Positions 6,254 through 12,864 of a stretch of DNA of 13,263 nucleotides are shown piece by piece. Position 1 is the first letter of the stretch; each line of letters opens with the position of its first letter. The DNA is from Clostridiales bacterium (GTDB lineage: Bacteria; Bacillota; Clostridia; Oscillospirales; Oscillospiraceae): NCBI GenBank assembly GCA_012728025.1, contig JAAYFX010000030.1:1-13263 (forward strand), written 5' to 3'. A program made the translations under genes and the position numbers. The notes below the pieces were generated by a model that had not been told where the DNA came from, did not search any database, and saw nothing but the letters and a program-made list of their open reading frames with translations.

Positions 6254-6895
6254 ATGCAAAGCGCAATGATAGAACTTATAAATAATTATGGTTATATAGG
6301 CATTATGGTGCTTATATTTATCGAGAATGTTTTTCCGCCCATACCATCGGAAGTCGTCCTCGTTTTTGGCGGCTTTCTCACAACCCAGTCAAACATGAGT
6401 GCGCCTTTGGTGATTTTGTTTTCCACAATCGGCTCAGTTTTGGGAGCTGCTGTTTTATATGCCTTCGGGCGAGTACTAAGCAGGGAAAGAATAAAAAAAC
6501 TTCTTTCGGGAAGACTGGGGCAGACTATAAGGTTAAAGCCGGAGGATGTTACAAAAGCTGAGGTATGGTTTAAAAAATACGAGTATAGGGCGGTTTTTGT
6601 ATGCCGCTGTATTCCGCTGGTAAGAAGCCTTATCTCTATTCCCGCCGGAATAGCAAGAATGAAACTTACGCCCTTTTTCCTTCTAACGGTGGCGGGAACT
6701 GCCGTATGGAACACTATTTTGATTTATGCCGGAAGGTTTGCAGGAAGCGCTTGGGAGCAAAGCCTTAAGTATATCGGCTGGTATTCCAGTTTGGCCATAG
6801 TGCTTGTGCTGCTTGTGGCGGCCTATGTTTTTATTAAATACCTTGACAGACGCTTTCTTTCTGCAAACAAAGATAAAAACGGAGAAGATGTATAA
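6254..6895 (+). CDS. DedA family (SNARE-associated/VTT domain) membrane protein
   Basis: A polytopic membrane protein of 213 residues, normal for DedA proteins. The signature F-I-E-N-V-F-P-P-I-P-S-E-V-V-L-V-F-G-G-F lies near residues 21-40, with the re-entrant acidic and proline residues present, and the second conserved block R-C-I-P-L-V-R-S-L-I-S-I-P-A-G-I-A-R-M follows the cytoplasmic region. Family members are lipid scramblases/transporters; UptA and PopT types recycle undecaprenyl phosphate or phosphatidylethanolamine, and others affect membrane homeostasis and antimicrobial resistance. Which lipid this one moves is not visible. AGGGAG (6239-6244) nine bases before ATG 6254 fixes the start; a GTG at 6236 overlaps that site and is less likely. 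It sits as a single gene between two amino acid ABC operons. Confidence 0.9.
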   Translation: MQSAMIELINNYGYIGIMVLIFIENVFPPIPSEVVLVFGGFLTTQSNMSAPLVILFSTIGSVLGAAVLYAFGRVLSRERIKKLLSGRLGQTIRLKPEDVTKAEVWFKKYEYRAVFVCRCIPLVRSLISIPAGIARMKLTPFFLLTVAGTAVWNTILIYAGRFAGSAWEQSLKYIGWYSSLAIVLVLLVAAYVFIKYLDRRFLSANKDKNGEDV

Positions 6896-6931
6896 AAACC
6901 AAGGCATAGGAACAAGAACTGCAAACAAGCC

Positions 6932-6961
6932 TTGCGCAACATACATAACATTTGGTATAAT
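6932..6961 (+). promoter_or_regulatory. Extended -10 promoter at the head of the structured gap
   Basis: TGG-TATAAT (6953-6961) is a perfect extended -10, with a weak TTGCGC -35 (6932-6937) at 18 bases. The expected start is G6968. Transcription from here would produce the structured RNA described next and could continue into the second ABC operon. Confidence 0.6.
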
Positions 6962-6967
6962 ATATCT

Positions 6968-7172
6968 GTTATAAACAAAAATTCAGAATAATTGCAAAAA
7001 TACATCGAATACCTGCCCTTTATGGGCAGACACCTACAAATATAAAAGAAATCAAAGGTAGCAGAATACATAAAAAAATTTTGACCGGTATAAGTTTTGT
7101 GGCGGTCAGAACAGACCGAGGCGATTTCTTTTATACAGCCCGACAGGAAAGATATGTACACCTTGTTATAAA
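6968..7172 (+). ncRNA. Candidate structured RNA, small RNA (6S-like?) or long leader
   Basis: No protein gene is supported here, but the sequence is full of complementary segments. TATAAAAGAAATC (7041-7053) and GATTTCTTTTATA (7123-7135) are perfect 13-bp arms 69 bases apart. CTGCCC/GGGCAG (7013-7029) is a local hairpin. CGGTC/GACCG (7103-7118) is the apical hairpin. The ends can also pair: TTATAA-a-CAA (6969-6978) with TTGTTATAA (7163-7171), TACAT (7001-7005) with ATGTA (7154-7158), and CCTG (7012-7015) with CAGG (7144-7147). The end-pairing begins at the predicted start site of the promoter above. A rod with closing stem, central bubble and distal stem of about 200 bases is the plan of 6S RNA, but I cannot confirm the family. 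No clear terminator follows, so it could equally be the 5' leader of the next operon. Confidence 0.4.
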
Positions 7173-7271
7173 TGCTATAAAGGCAGAAAAGCTACATCAT
7201 ATCCGCCACACTATTAAGCTTTGACTTGGCTATCAAACTCTTACCGAAACTTTTCTAAGGGGCTGTTTTGA

Positions 7272-7320
7272 CAAGGCATACCGATAAAAATCAGTTGATT
7301 CTTAAGATTTTTACGGCTTG
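7272..7320 (+). other. Leader hairpin directly upstream of the second binding-protein gene
   Basis: TAAAAATC (7285-7292) pairs perfectly with GATTTTTA (7306-7313), CCG (7281-7283) with CGG (7314-7316) across a bulged A, and CAAG (7272-7275) with CTTG (7317-7320) across a 5-base bulge, 15 bp in total with a 13-base loop. It ends 20 bases before the GGAGGT ribosome binding site. There is no T-tract, so it could be an mRNA stabiliser, an operator or part of an unknown leader switch. A TTGACA (7268-7273) overlaps its left foot but has no good -10 partner. Confidence 0.4.
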
Positions 7321-7351
7321 CATATTTATCTATAAATTACGGAGGTAAAAA

Positions 7352-8200
7352 ATGAAAAAAGTAATTGCACTGACTCTGGCACTGGTTTTCTGTTTGGCTC
7401 TTTTTGCCGGCTGCGGCCAAAAGGCGGAGAATGAAGTCACTGACGTTCCCGACACAGAAAATGTAACTGATATCCCCAACAATGGCGACGAGACTGAGCC
7501 GGCTTTATATGAGCAGGCAGAAGGAAAAACCTACACAGTGGGAACCGACACCACCTTCGCTCCCTTTGAGTTTGAAGACGACAATGGCAATCACACAGGA
7601 ATTGACATCCAGCTTCTGGAGGGCATTGCCGAAGAGATGGGCTTTGAGGTGGAATGGAGCATCCTTGGCTTCACAGCCTCTGTCACAGCTTTGGAAGCAG
7701 GTCAGGTGGACGCTATGATTGCCGGAATGTCCATAACCGATGAGCGTGAGCAAAAGTATGACTTCTCCGACTCTTATTACAGCACCACCACCGGCGTAGC
7801 TGTAAAGGCTGATGCCGACTTTGATTCTCTCGAGGACCTCAGAGGTCAGACCGTAGTCGCCAAGACCGGAACCGAGGGCGCAAAGTATGCCGAATCCATC
7901 ATGGATGAATATGAGCTTGAGCTAATCTATGTGGACGAGTCTGCCATCATGTACACCTATGTGGAGTCCTCTCAGGCCATGGCCTGCTTTGAGGATTATC
8001 CTGTAATCCAGTACGAAATTGCCAGAGGCAATGTTGGCTGCAAGGTTATTCATCAGTCCGAGGCATCCACACCTTATGGCTTTGCCGTACTTCGTGACAA
8101 TAACCCCGAGCTGATTGCCGCATTTAACGAAGGGCTAAAGCGCTTCAAGGAAGACGGCAGATATGACGAAATTTTAAACACATATTTCGAAGAAAACTAA
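7352..8200 (+). CDS. Polar amino acid ABC transporter substrate-binding lipoprotein
   Basis: A 282-residue family-3 binding protein. The signal peptide ends in L-F-A-G-C with lipidated C21. Residues 22-57 are an acidic, low-complexity tether, and the ligand-binding bilobal domain follows: V-G-T-D-T-T-F-A-P-F-E-F, A-L-E-A-G-Q-V-D-A-M-I-A-G-M-S-I-T-D-E-R, with the carboxylate-gripping arginine, then Y-D-F-S-D-S-Y-Y and K-T-G-T-E-G. These motifs resemble glutamine/polar amino acid binders more than the first importer does, but substrate cannot be assigned; no lysine riboswitch or T-box precedes it. GGAGGT (7341-7346) supports the ATG. It heads the second three-gene importer, whose permease and ATPase follow after a hairpin-rich gap. 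Confidence 0.93.
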   Translation: MKKVIALTLALVFCLALFAGCGQKAENEVTDVPDTENVTDIPNNGDETEPALYEQAEGKTYTVGTDTTFAPFEFEDDNGNHTGIDIQLLEGIAEEMGFEVEWSILGFTASVTALEAGQVDAMIAGMSITDEREQKYDFSDSYYSTTTGVAVKADADFDSLEDLRGQTVVAKTGTEGAKYAESIMDEYELELIYVDESAIMYTYVESSQAMACFEDYPVIQYEIARGNVGCKVIHQSEASTPYGFAVLRDNNPELIAAFNEGLKRFKEDGRYDEILNTYFEEN

Positions 8201-8217
8201 GAAGCTGAAACAAAGAC

Positions 8218-8260
8218 GGCGGCCGGAGCCTTTCGCTCCGGCTGCCGGCAGGTTCTTTTT
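8218..8260 (+). terminator. Intercistronic GC-rich hairpin with delayed T-run, partial terminator
   Basis: GGC-G-GCCGGAGC (8218-8229) pairs with GCTCCGGC-T-GCC (8235-8246), 12 bp including one G-U, with a 5-base loop. TTTTT follows at 8256-8260, nine bases beyond the stem. Eighteen bases after the binding-protein stop, it may end or shield most transcripts so that less permease and ATPase is made. Confidence 0.6.
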
Positions 8261-8280
8261 AAGTGACTGCCACATTCCGG

Positions 8281-8330
8281 ATTTATGCTAAAATAGCAAG
8301 GCGAGTGCGGATTTTTGTTTTAGCATAAAT
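8281..8330 (+). repeat. Perfect 13-bp inverted repeat between binding protein and permease
   Basis: ATTTATGCTAAAA (8281-8293) and TTTTAGCATAAAT (8318-8330) are perfect complements around a 24-base loop, ending 25 bases before the permease start. The left arm contains TGCTAAAAT, an extended -10-like sequence (TAAAAT 8289-8294), without a convincing -35. It could be a second intercistronic hairpin, an operator, or both. Confidence 0.6.
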
Positions 8331-8355
8331 TTTAATACAGATAGGAAACACGCCC

Positions 8356-9012
8356 ATGAAATTTTTTGACCTGTTTATTAAGTATTTTCCGTCCTATATG
8401 TCCGCTATGAAAATCACCCTCTGGGTAACAGCAGCTTCTTTGCTTATTGCGACCCTCATTGGTGTGGTTTTTGCCATTTTTAAAATATCTAAATTCCGGA
8501 TTTTAAAATCTATCGCAAACGTTTATATAAGCATCATCCGAGGAACCCCGCTGATTGTGCAGATTTTGTTCATATATTTCGGATTTCCCATGGTTTTTGG
8601 TTTTAAGTGGGATTGGATGGTTGCAAGCGTTGTGATTATGTCAATAAATGCCGGCGCCTATATGACAGAGCTTATTCGAGGCGGTATTGAGGCTGTGGAC
8701 AAGGGCCAGATGGAGGCTGCTAGAAGCCTTGGCCTATCCTATGGTCAGGCGATGATAAAAATCATTCTGCCTCAGGCTTTTCGCATTATGCTGCCCTCAA
8801 TGATTAACCAGTTTATCGTTACATTGAAGGACACATCTCTGCTGTCTGTCATTGCTGTGCGGGAGCTGGTGCAGAACACAAAAATTATAGTTGCGAACAA
8901 CATGGAAGCCTTTATCATGTATGCGATGGTGGGTATTTACTACTGGGTTGTTGTATCCGTTTTGTCCTCAATCGCCAAGATGATTGAAAGGAGGACAAGC
9001 TATGGCAAATAA
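8356..9012 (+). CDS. Polar amino acid ABC transporter permease
   Basis: A 218-residue membrane protein of the His/Glu/Gln/Arg-type permease family, of standard length and without the tail seen in the first operon's permease. The sequence shows an N-terminal helix (about 18-42), I-S-I-I-R-G-T-P-L-I-V-Q, N-A-G-A-Y-M-T-E-L-I-R-G-G, and the ATPase-docking EAA loop E-A-A-R-S-L-G-L with I-L-P-Q-A-F-R. One such permease normally works as a homodimer. AGGAAA lies upstream of the ATG at the usual distance. Its last 11 bases overlap the ATPase gene, whose ribosome binding site lies inside this reading frame, so the two are coupled. Confidence 0.94.
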   Translation: MKFFDLFIKYFPSYMSAMKITLWVTAASLLIATLIGVVFAIFKISKFRILKSIANVYISIIRGTPLIVQILFIYFGFPMVFGFKWDWMVASVVIMSINAGAYMTELIRGGIEAVDKGQMEAARSLGLSYGQAMIKIILPQAFRIMLPSMINQFIVTLKDTSLLSVIAVRELVQNTKIIVANNMEAFIMYAMVGIYYWVVVSVLSSIAKMIERRTSYGK

Positions 9013-9736
9013 TAAAATAGTAGTGAAAAACCTTATAAAATCCTTTGGCAAGCTAGAGGTTTTAAAGGATATTTCAACAGAGATAGCGGAAGGGGAGGTT
9101 GTGGTTATCATAGGCCCCTCCGGCTCCGGAAAGTCCACCTTCCTGCGTTGCCTTAATCGTTTGGAAGAAATAAACGGGGGAACTATAATAGTAGATGGTT
9201 ACAACCTTACTGATAAAAAAGCGGATATTAATAAAATCCGCCGGAATATCGGCATGGTTTTTCAGCACTTTAATCTTTTTCCCCACAAAACCGCAAAGGA
9301 AAACATTATGCTGGCACCCTTGACTCTCAAAACAATGAGCAAGCAGGAGGCGGAGAAAAAGGCAGACGAGCTTTTAAGGCAGGTTGGTCTTTCCGATAAG
9401 GCGGATGCTTATCCGGCCCAGCTCTCCGGCGGACAAAAGCAGCGGGTGGCTATTGCCCGTTCTCTTGCCATGAACCCTGATATAATGCTTTTCGACGAGC
9501 CAACAAGCGCCCTTGACCCTGAAATGGTGGGAGAGGTCTTAAGCGTTATGAAAGACCTCGTAAAAACGGGTATGACCATGGTGGTTGTGACCCATGAAAT
9601 TGGCTTTGCCCGTGAAGTGGGAGACAGGATTCTTTTTATGGATGGCGGCTATATTGTTGAGGAGGGAACACCCGACAAGCTTTTAAATAATCCCTGTGAG
9701 CCGAGAACTATTGATTTTCTTGCCAAGGTTTTATAA
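9002..9736 (+). CDS. Polar amino acid ABC transporter ATP-binding protein
   Basis: A 244-residue GlnQ-like ATPase energising the second importer. Visible are Walker A G-P-S-G-S-G-K-S-T (38-46), Q88 in V-F-Q-H-F-N-L-F, the signature L-S-G-G-Q (141-145), Walker B I-M-L-F-D-E-P (161-167), D-loop S-A-L-D (169-172) and H198; all catalytic elements are intact. Start 9002 is chosen because AGGAGG (8991-8996) lies five bases upstream; an in-frame ATG at 8984 lies before that site and is unlikely. It is clearly paralogous to the ATPase of the riboswitch operon. No convincing terminator follows within the 220 bases before the next gene. Confidence 0.96.
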   Translation: MANNKIVVKNLIKSFGKLEVLKDISTEIAEGEVVVIIGPSGSGKSTFLRCLNRLEEINGGTIIVDGYNLTDKKADINKIRRNIGMVFQHFNLFPHKTAKENIMLAPLTLKTMSKQEAEKKADELLRQVGLSDKADAYPAQLSGGQKQRVAIARSLAMNPDIMLFDEPTSALDPEMVGEVLSVMKDLVKTGMTMVVVTHEIGFAREVGDRILFMDGGYIVEEGTPDKLLNNPCEPRTIDFLAKVL

Positions 9737-9876
9737 AATTGAAAGAAATGGCCATATAAAACAGCTAAGTGTTGCCTTTATATTCATTTGATTTTGGGTA
9801 TAACTTACTAAAAAAATAAACTGACTAACAATTCATACAAACTTCACTTATAAATGCTAGACAAATTGCCAGATAT

Positions 9877-9937
9877 AGTTTAAACTGGAAGCATATCGAG
9901 GTTTGACTTACCTCAAAATAACTTAGGCTTATTAAGC
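9877..9937. other. Palindromes upstream of the cyclic-di-GMP gene
   Basis: Three small dyads lie in the 80 bases before the EAL gene: AGTTTAAACT (9877-9886), GAGGT-N7-ACCTC (9898-9914, with TTGACT in its loop), and GCTTA-T-TAAGC (9927-9937). They may be operator or leader elements. No c-di-GMP riboswitch motif is seen. The -10 partner for TTGACT is not clear. Confidence 0.25.
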
Positions 9938-9957
9938 TTGTTTGGGAGTAGTGTTTA

Positions 9958-11709
9958 ATGTGGGTCGATAAAAATGAATCTCAACAGTTTTTCGATATTT
10001 TAAGAACAGAGAGCATTACGCCCGTATATCAGCCGATAGTTTCTCTTTCGGATGGTGAAATCTATGGTTATGAGGCTCTCAGCCGCATTATAAACCCTGA
10101 ATACAGACTGAGTATTGACAGGCTCTTTTCACTGGCCACACAAATAGGCCAGTCTTCACCTTTGGAGTGCCTTTGCAGAGAAAGGTCGATAAAAGAAGCC
10201 GGGCGCAAGCCGCGCGGCTCAAAGCTGTTTCTAAATGTTGATGCGAATCTGATTTATGAGCCGGACTTTATAGATGGCTTTACAGATGACAAGCTTTCGT
10301 CATACGGTCTTACACCCGAGGATATAGTGTTTGAAATAACAGAGCGCTCTGCTGTGGAAGATGTTGAGAGCTTTGAGAAAGCAATTGACAAATATCAGCA
10401 AATGGGCTTTCACATTGCCATAGACGATGTTGGAGCAGGCTACTCCGGTATGAACCGCATACATAGCACACTGCCACAATATCTGAAAATCGATATGTCG
10501 ATAATCAGAAACATTCATCTTGACGCCTTTAAAATTTCCATGGTCAACAGTATGTGCAACTTTTGTCAGGAGATGGGAATTTATCTAATAGCCGAAGGCA
10601 TTGAAACCGAGGATGAGCTGCGTCAGATAATGAAGTTGGGCATTCCTTACGGGCAGGGGTATTTTTTCAGGCGTCCCGCCAGCGAATTTGAGTCTTTGGA
10701 AAGTGAAAAGCGAGAGTTGCTAATACGCATGAAGGAAGAAACGGCATCAAGGTCTTGCATATATTCCTTATTTGGCTGTGTAGAAGCTATAACGGAGGCA
10801 GGCAACCTTATTTCTCCGGACAGCCGTATTCTGGATGCTCTTGACCGCTTCAAGTCAGATTCAAGTATTATGGAAATATGCGTTGTTGACGAAGATGGAA
10901 AGTTTCACGGGGTTTTGCTAAGGAACACGATTCTTGAAGCCTTTGCCGGCCGCTACGATTTTAGTATAAATCAAAGAAAAACAGCAAAGGAGCTTATGAA
11001 AACCGACAGTCTTATAGTTGATGCTTCCGCCTCCATTGAAGCTGTCTCAAAAACAGCAATGGCACGGGCCGATACGGAAACCTATGATGCTGTGGTGGTT
11101 ACAAAAGATAATAAATATCTGGGCATAGCAACGGTAAAAGCCCTTTTAACAACGGCAATCAATATTCAGCTTCGTCGAGCCATGGATATTAACCCCCTGA
11201 CAGAGCTTCCGGGGAATATGCTTATCGAAGAGATGATATTAAAATCCATAAGTAATCCAGAGCCTTTCGCCCTGATATACATAGATATAGATAATTTTAA
11301 GGCATTTAATGATAGCTACGGTTTTAGTTGTGGAGATAGGATGATTCAGGCGCTTGCCGATACAATCAGGCAATGCTTTAAAGAAAGCAATTTTATCGGA
11401 CATATCGGGGGAGATGATTTTGTTATTATAACAAATACGACAGATGTAAAGCCCCAATGTCAGGAGCTTATAGATTGCTTTAGGAATCGAATAAAGCAAA
11501 TATACAGTGAGGTAGACTGGGATAGGGGATATATAATAACCCGAAACAGGAACGGGATAACAGAAAGGTTCCCCATAGCCACCTTATCTATCGCAATTGT
11601 AACTAGTGAAGCTTATCAGTTTGAGGATATAAACTCCATTACAAGGGAAGTTGCGGAAACTAAAAAAAGAGCTAAGGAAATTTTGGGCAATTCAATTGTT
11701 GTTGCTTGA
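9958..11709 (+). CDS. EAL - CBS pair - GGDEF cyclic-di-GMP signalling protein, probable phosphodiesterase
   Basis: A 583-residue soluble protein with no signal or membrane segment. An EAL domain (about 10-250) comes first, then two CBS motifs (about 270-400), then a GGDEF domain (about 410-578). The EAL catalytic set looks complete: E39 in Y-E-A-L, N93 in L-N-V, E126 in E-I-T-E, D156 and D157, K177 in K-I-D, E213 in A-E-G-I-E and Q233 in G-Q-G-Y. Hydrolysis of c-di-GMP to pGpG is therefore likely. The GGDEF site reads G-G-D-D-F (484-488), with Asp for the usual Glu and no RxxD inhibitory site before it; metal-binding D443 in D-I-D-N-F-K remains. Its cyclase activity is doubtful, and it may instead bind GTP as a sensor, with CBS motifs sensing adenine nucleotides. 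GGAG nine bases upstream supports the ATG. Confidence 0.95.
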   Translation: MWVDKNESQQFFDILRTESITPVYQPIVSLSDGEIYGYEALSRIINPEYRLSIDRLFSLATQIGQSSPLECLCRERSIKEAGRKPRGSKLFLNVDANLIYEPDFIDGFTDDKLSSYGLTPEDIVFEITERSAVEDVESFEKAIDKYQQMGFHIAIDDVGAGYSGMNRIHSTLPQYLKIDMSIIRNIHLDAFKISMVNSMCNFCQEMGIYLIAEGIETEDELRQIMKLGIPYGQGYFFRRPASEFESLESEKRELLIRMKEETASRSCIYSLFGCVEAITEAGNLISPDSRILDALDRFKSDSSIMEICVVDEDGKFHGVLLRNTILEAFAGRYDFSINQRKTAKELMKTDSLIVDASASIEAVSKTAMARADTETYDAVVVTKDNKYLGIATVKALLTTAINIQLRRAMDINPLTELPGNMLIEEMILKSISNPEPFALIYIDIDNFKAFNDSYGFSCGDRMIQALADTIRQCFKESNFIGHIGGDDFVIITNTTDVKPQCQELIDCFRNRIKQIYSEVDWDRGYIITRNRNGITERFPIATLSIAIVTSEAYQFEDINSITREVAETKKRAKEILGNSIVVA

Positions 11710-11809
11710 ATAAGTGTTGGGGACAAGGCAGAAATAAAAAGCTGAGAAGGGCAATACTTCTTATAAAACCTGATGAAATATTATAAAAGTTGCTGTAAAG
11801 CCCATGAGG

Positions 11810-11854
11810 AAAAAAGTGATGACCGGCCTGTAAAAAGCCGGTCATCGCTTTTTT
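11810..11854. terminator. Bidirectional terminator between convergent genes
   Basis: GTGATGACCGGC (11816-11827) pairs with GCCGGTCATCGC (11837-11848), 12 bp with one wobble, around a 9-base loop. It is preceded by six A and followed by six T residues, so it has a U-tract in both directions. It serves the EAL gene on the plus strand and the glycosylase gene on the minus strand. Confidence 0.92.
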
Positions 11855-11918
11855 AATTTTATATCCCAGCCGAATGTGGGGAGAGCTTTAACATTACTTG
11901 AAACAGAAGATAAAGCGC

Positions 11919-12530
11919 TTATTTAACAGATACATAGCTGTTGCCCTGAATATAAAAACGCCAAGGAAAATCCCTTGCCTCCTCAGCATAATCTATACCA
12001 ACACGCTTGGAGTGGACTATTGTATCCTTGAAAACACATCCGTCTTCCACATACAGCCTGTCAGAGCAAAGGTCATGTTTATTCAGGCTTTTATCAAGAG
12101 CAAGGGCGAGACAAAGCTTTCCCGGCCCATTTGTAAGACCCAAAACCTGCTTTTGACGAAGCTCTTTATAAGGCAGCTTAAATCTGTTTTGTGCCATGCT
12201 ATCAAAACCTTCCAAAGGCTCCACAGCCCTTATAAGCACACCTTGCGGCTCGTTTTTTATCCCTGTGACTATATTAAAGCAATGATACATTCCATAGATA
12301 AGATATATATAAGCAAAACCTCCGTCACCGTATATAACATCGGTTCTGGGCGTTCTTTTGCCGCCATAGAAATGGGCAGCCTTATCATCAGGCCCCATAT
12401 ATGCTTCGGTTTCAACAATTTTGGCGGCCAGTCTTTCGCTTCCCGTTTCGTTTACAAGAACCTTACCCAGAAGTTCTTTCGCAAGGGTCAGGGCATCTCT
12501 GCGGTAAAATTCCCGACTTAGCTTTTCCAT
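11919..12530 (-). CDS. 3-methyladenine DNA glycosylase (AAG/MPG family)
   Basis: A 203-residue enzyme of the alkyladenine glycosylase family, usual bacterial length. It excises alkylated purines (3-methyladenine, hypoxanthine) in base excision repair. Family blocks in order: V-E-T-E-A-Y-M-G-P-D-D-K-A-A-H with the catalytic glutamate E42, Y44 and H53 (equivalent to human E125, Y127, H136); T-P-R-T; Y-I-Y-L-I-Y-G-M-Y; V-L-I-R-A-V-E-P-L with R101; L-T-N-G-P-G-K-L; and the terminal F-P-W-R-F. All are intact. Met at 12530 is preferred because M-E-K-L-S-R-E-F-Y aligns with the family start and AGGAAAG lies 11 bases upstream. An ATG at 12554 would add eight residues but has no ribosome binding site. 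It is a single gene. Confidence 0.95.
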   Translation of the reverse strand: MEKLSREFYRRDALTLAKELLGKVLVNETGSERLAAKIVETEAYMGPDDKAAHFYGGKRTPRTDVIYGDGGFAYIYLIYGMYHCFNIVTGIKNEPQGVLIRAVEPLEGFDSMAQNRFKLPYKELRQKQVLGLTNGPGKLCLALALDKSLNKHDLCSDRLYVEDGCVFKDTIVHSKRVGIDYAEEARDFPWRFYIQGNSYVSVK

Positions 12531-12554
12531 GTGATTACCAACTTTCCTGCTCAT

Positions 12555-12784
12555 TCTACAATATAATGTCTATATTTCCACATCAGTTTTGTAGTTTAAA
12601 AAATAAAACAGCCTTTCCTTATTTTATGGCAAAGGGACTATATAAATTCATCTGGCATCACCTTACATATTGTAGTCTTTATGGATATGGAGAGTATGAT
12701 ATCCACGCAGTGTATTATAGTATCTGTCATCAAATTTGTATAATTTGCTCCCTTGACGGTTCTGTCTAGGGGATGTTTACCTTA
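12555..12784. other. AT-rich intergenic stretch, no gene supported
   Basis: This gap between the glycosylase start and the next terminator is AT-rich, and reading frames crossing it have no ribosome binding site or recognisable protein motif. The glycosylase promoter should lie near 12555-12610 on the minus strand (TATATT-like box near 12560-12570), but its -35 is not clear. I see no RNA motif. Confidence 0.4.
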
Positions 12785-12823
12785 AAAACGAAGCAGGCAT
12801 AAATTTTATACCTGCTTCGTTTT
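12785..12823. terminator. Bidirectional-type terminator after the epimerase-like gene
   Basis: AAAACGAAGCAGG (12785-12797) pairs perfectly with CCTGCTTCGTTTT (12811-12823), a 13-bp stem with A and T ends. On the minus strand, 41 bases after the stop, it terminates the epimerase-like gene. Confidence 0.9.
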
Positions 12824-12864
12824 ATAAAAGTATACGCTTTAAATCGCGCCTAAGCTCCCAAAAT

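Noticed and set aside
6900..6934. CAAGGC/GCCTTG hairpin as terminator of the DedA gene
   Set aside because: Only 6 bp with a 23-base loop and no T-run; too weak to call.
6823..7161. Minus-strand reading frame of 112 codons over the structured gap
   Set aside because: Biased, low-complexity composition rich in Phe, Tyr, Cys and Leu, no family motif, and it runs antisense into the DedA gene.
6896..7351. A second lysine riboswitch, T-box or other known riboswitch before the second importer
   Set aside because: I looked for L-box, T-box, SAM, TPP, glycine and purine signature motifs and found none; the structure present does not match one I recognise.
9737..9957. c-di-GMP riboswitch in front of the EAL gene
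   Set aside because: Neither class I nor class II consensus elements are visible; only small palindromes are present.
11898..12521. Long plus-strand reading frame of 207 codons
   Set aside because: It is the antisense shadow of the DNA glycosylase gene, whose motifs are unmistakable.
12556..12594. CTACAA/TTGTAG inverted repeat upstream of the glycosylase
   Set aside because: Six-bp arms 27 bases apart in AT-rich DNA are expected by chance.
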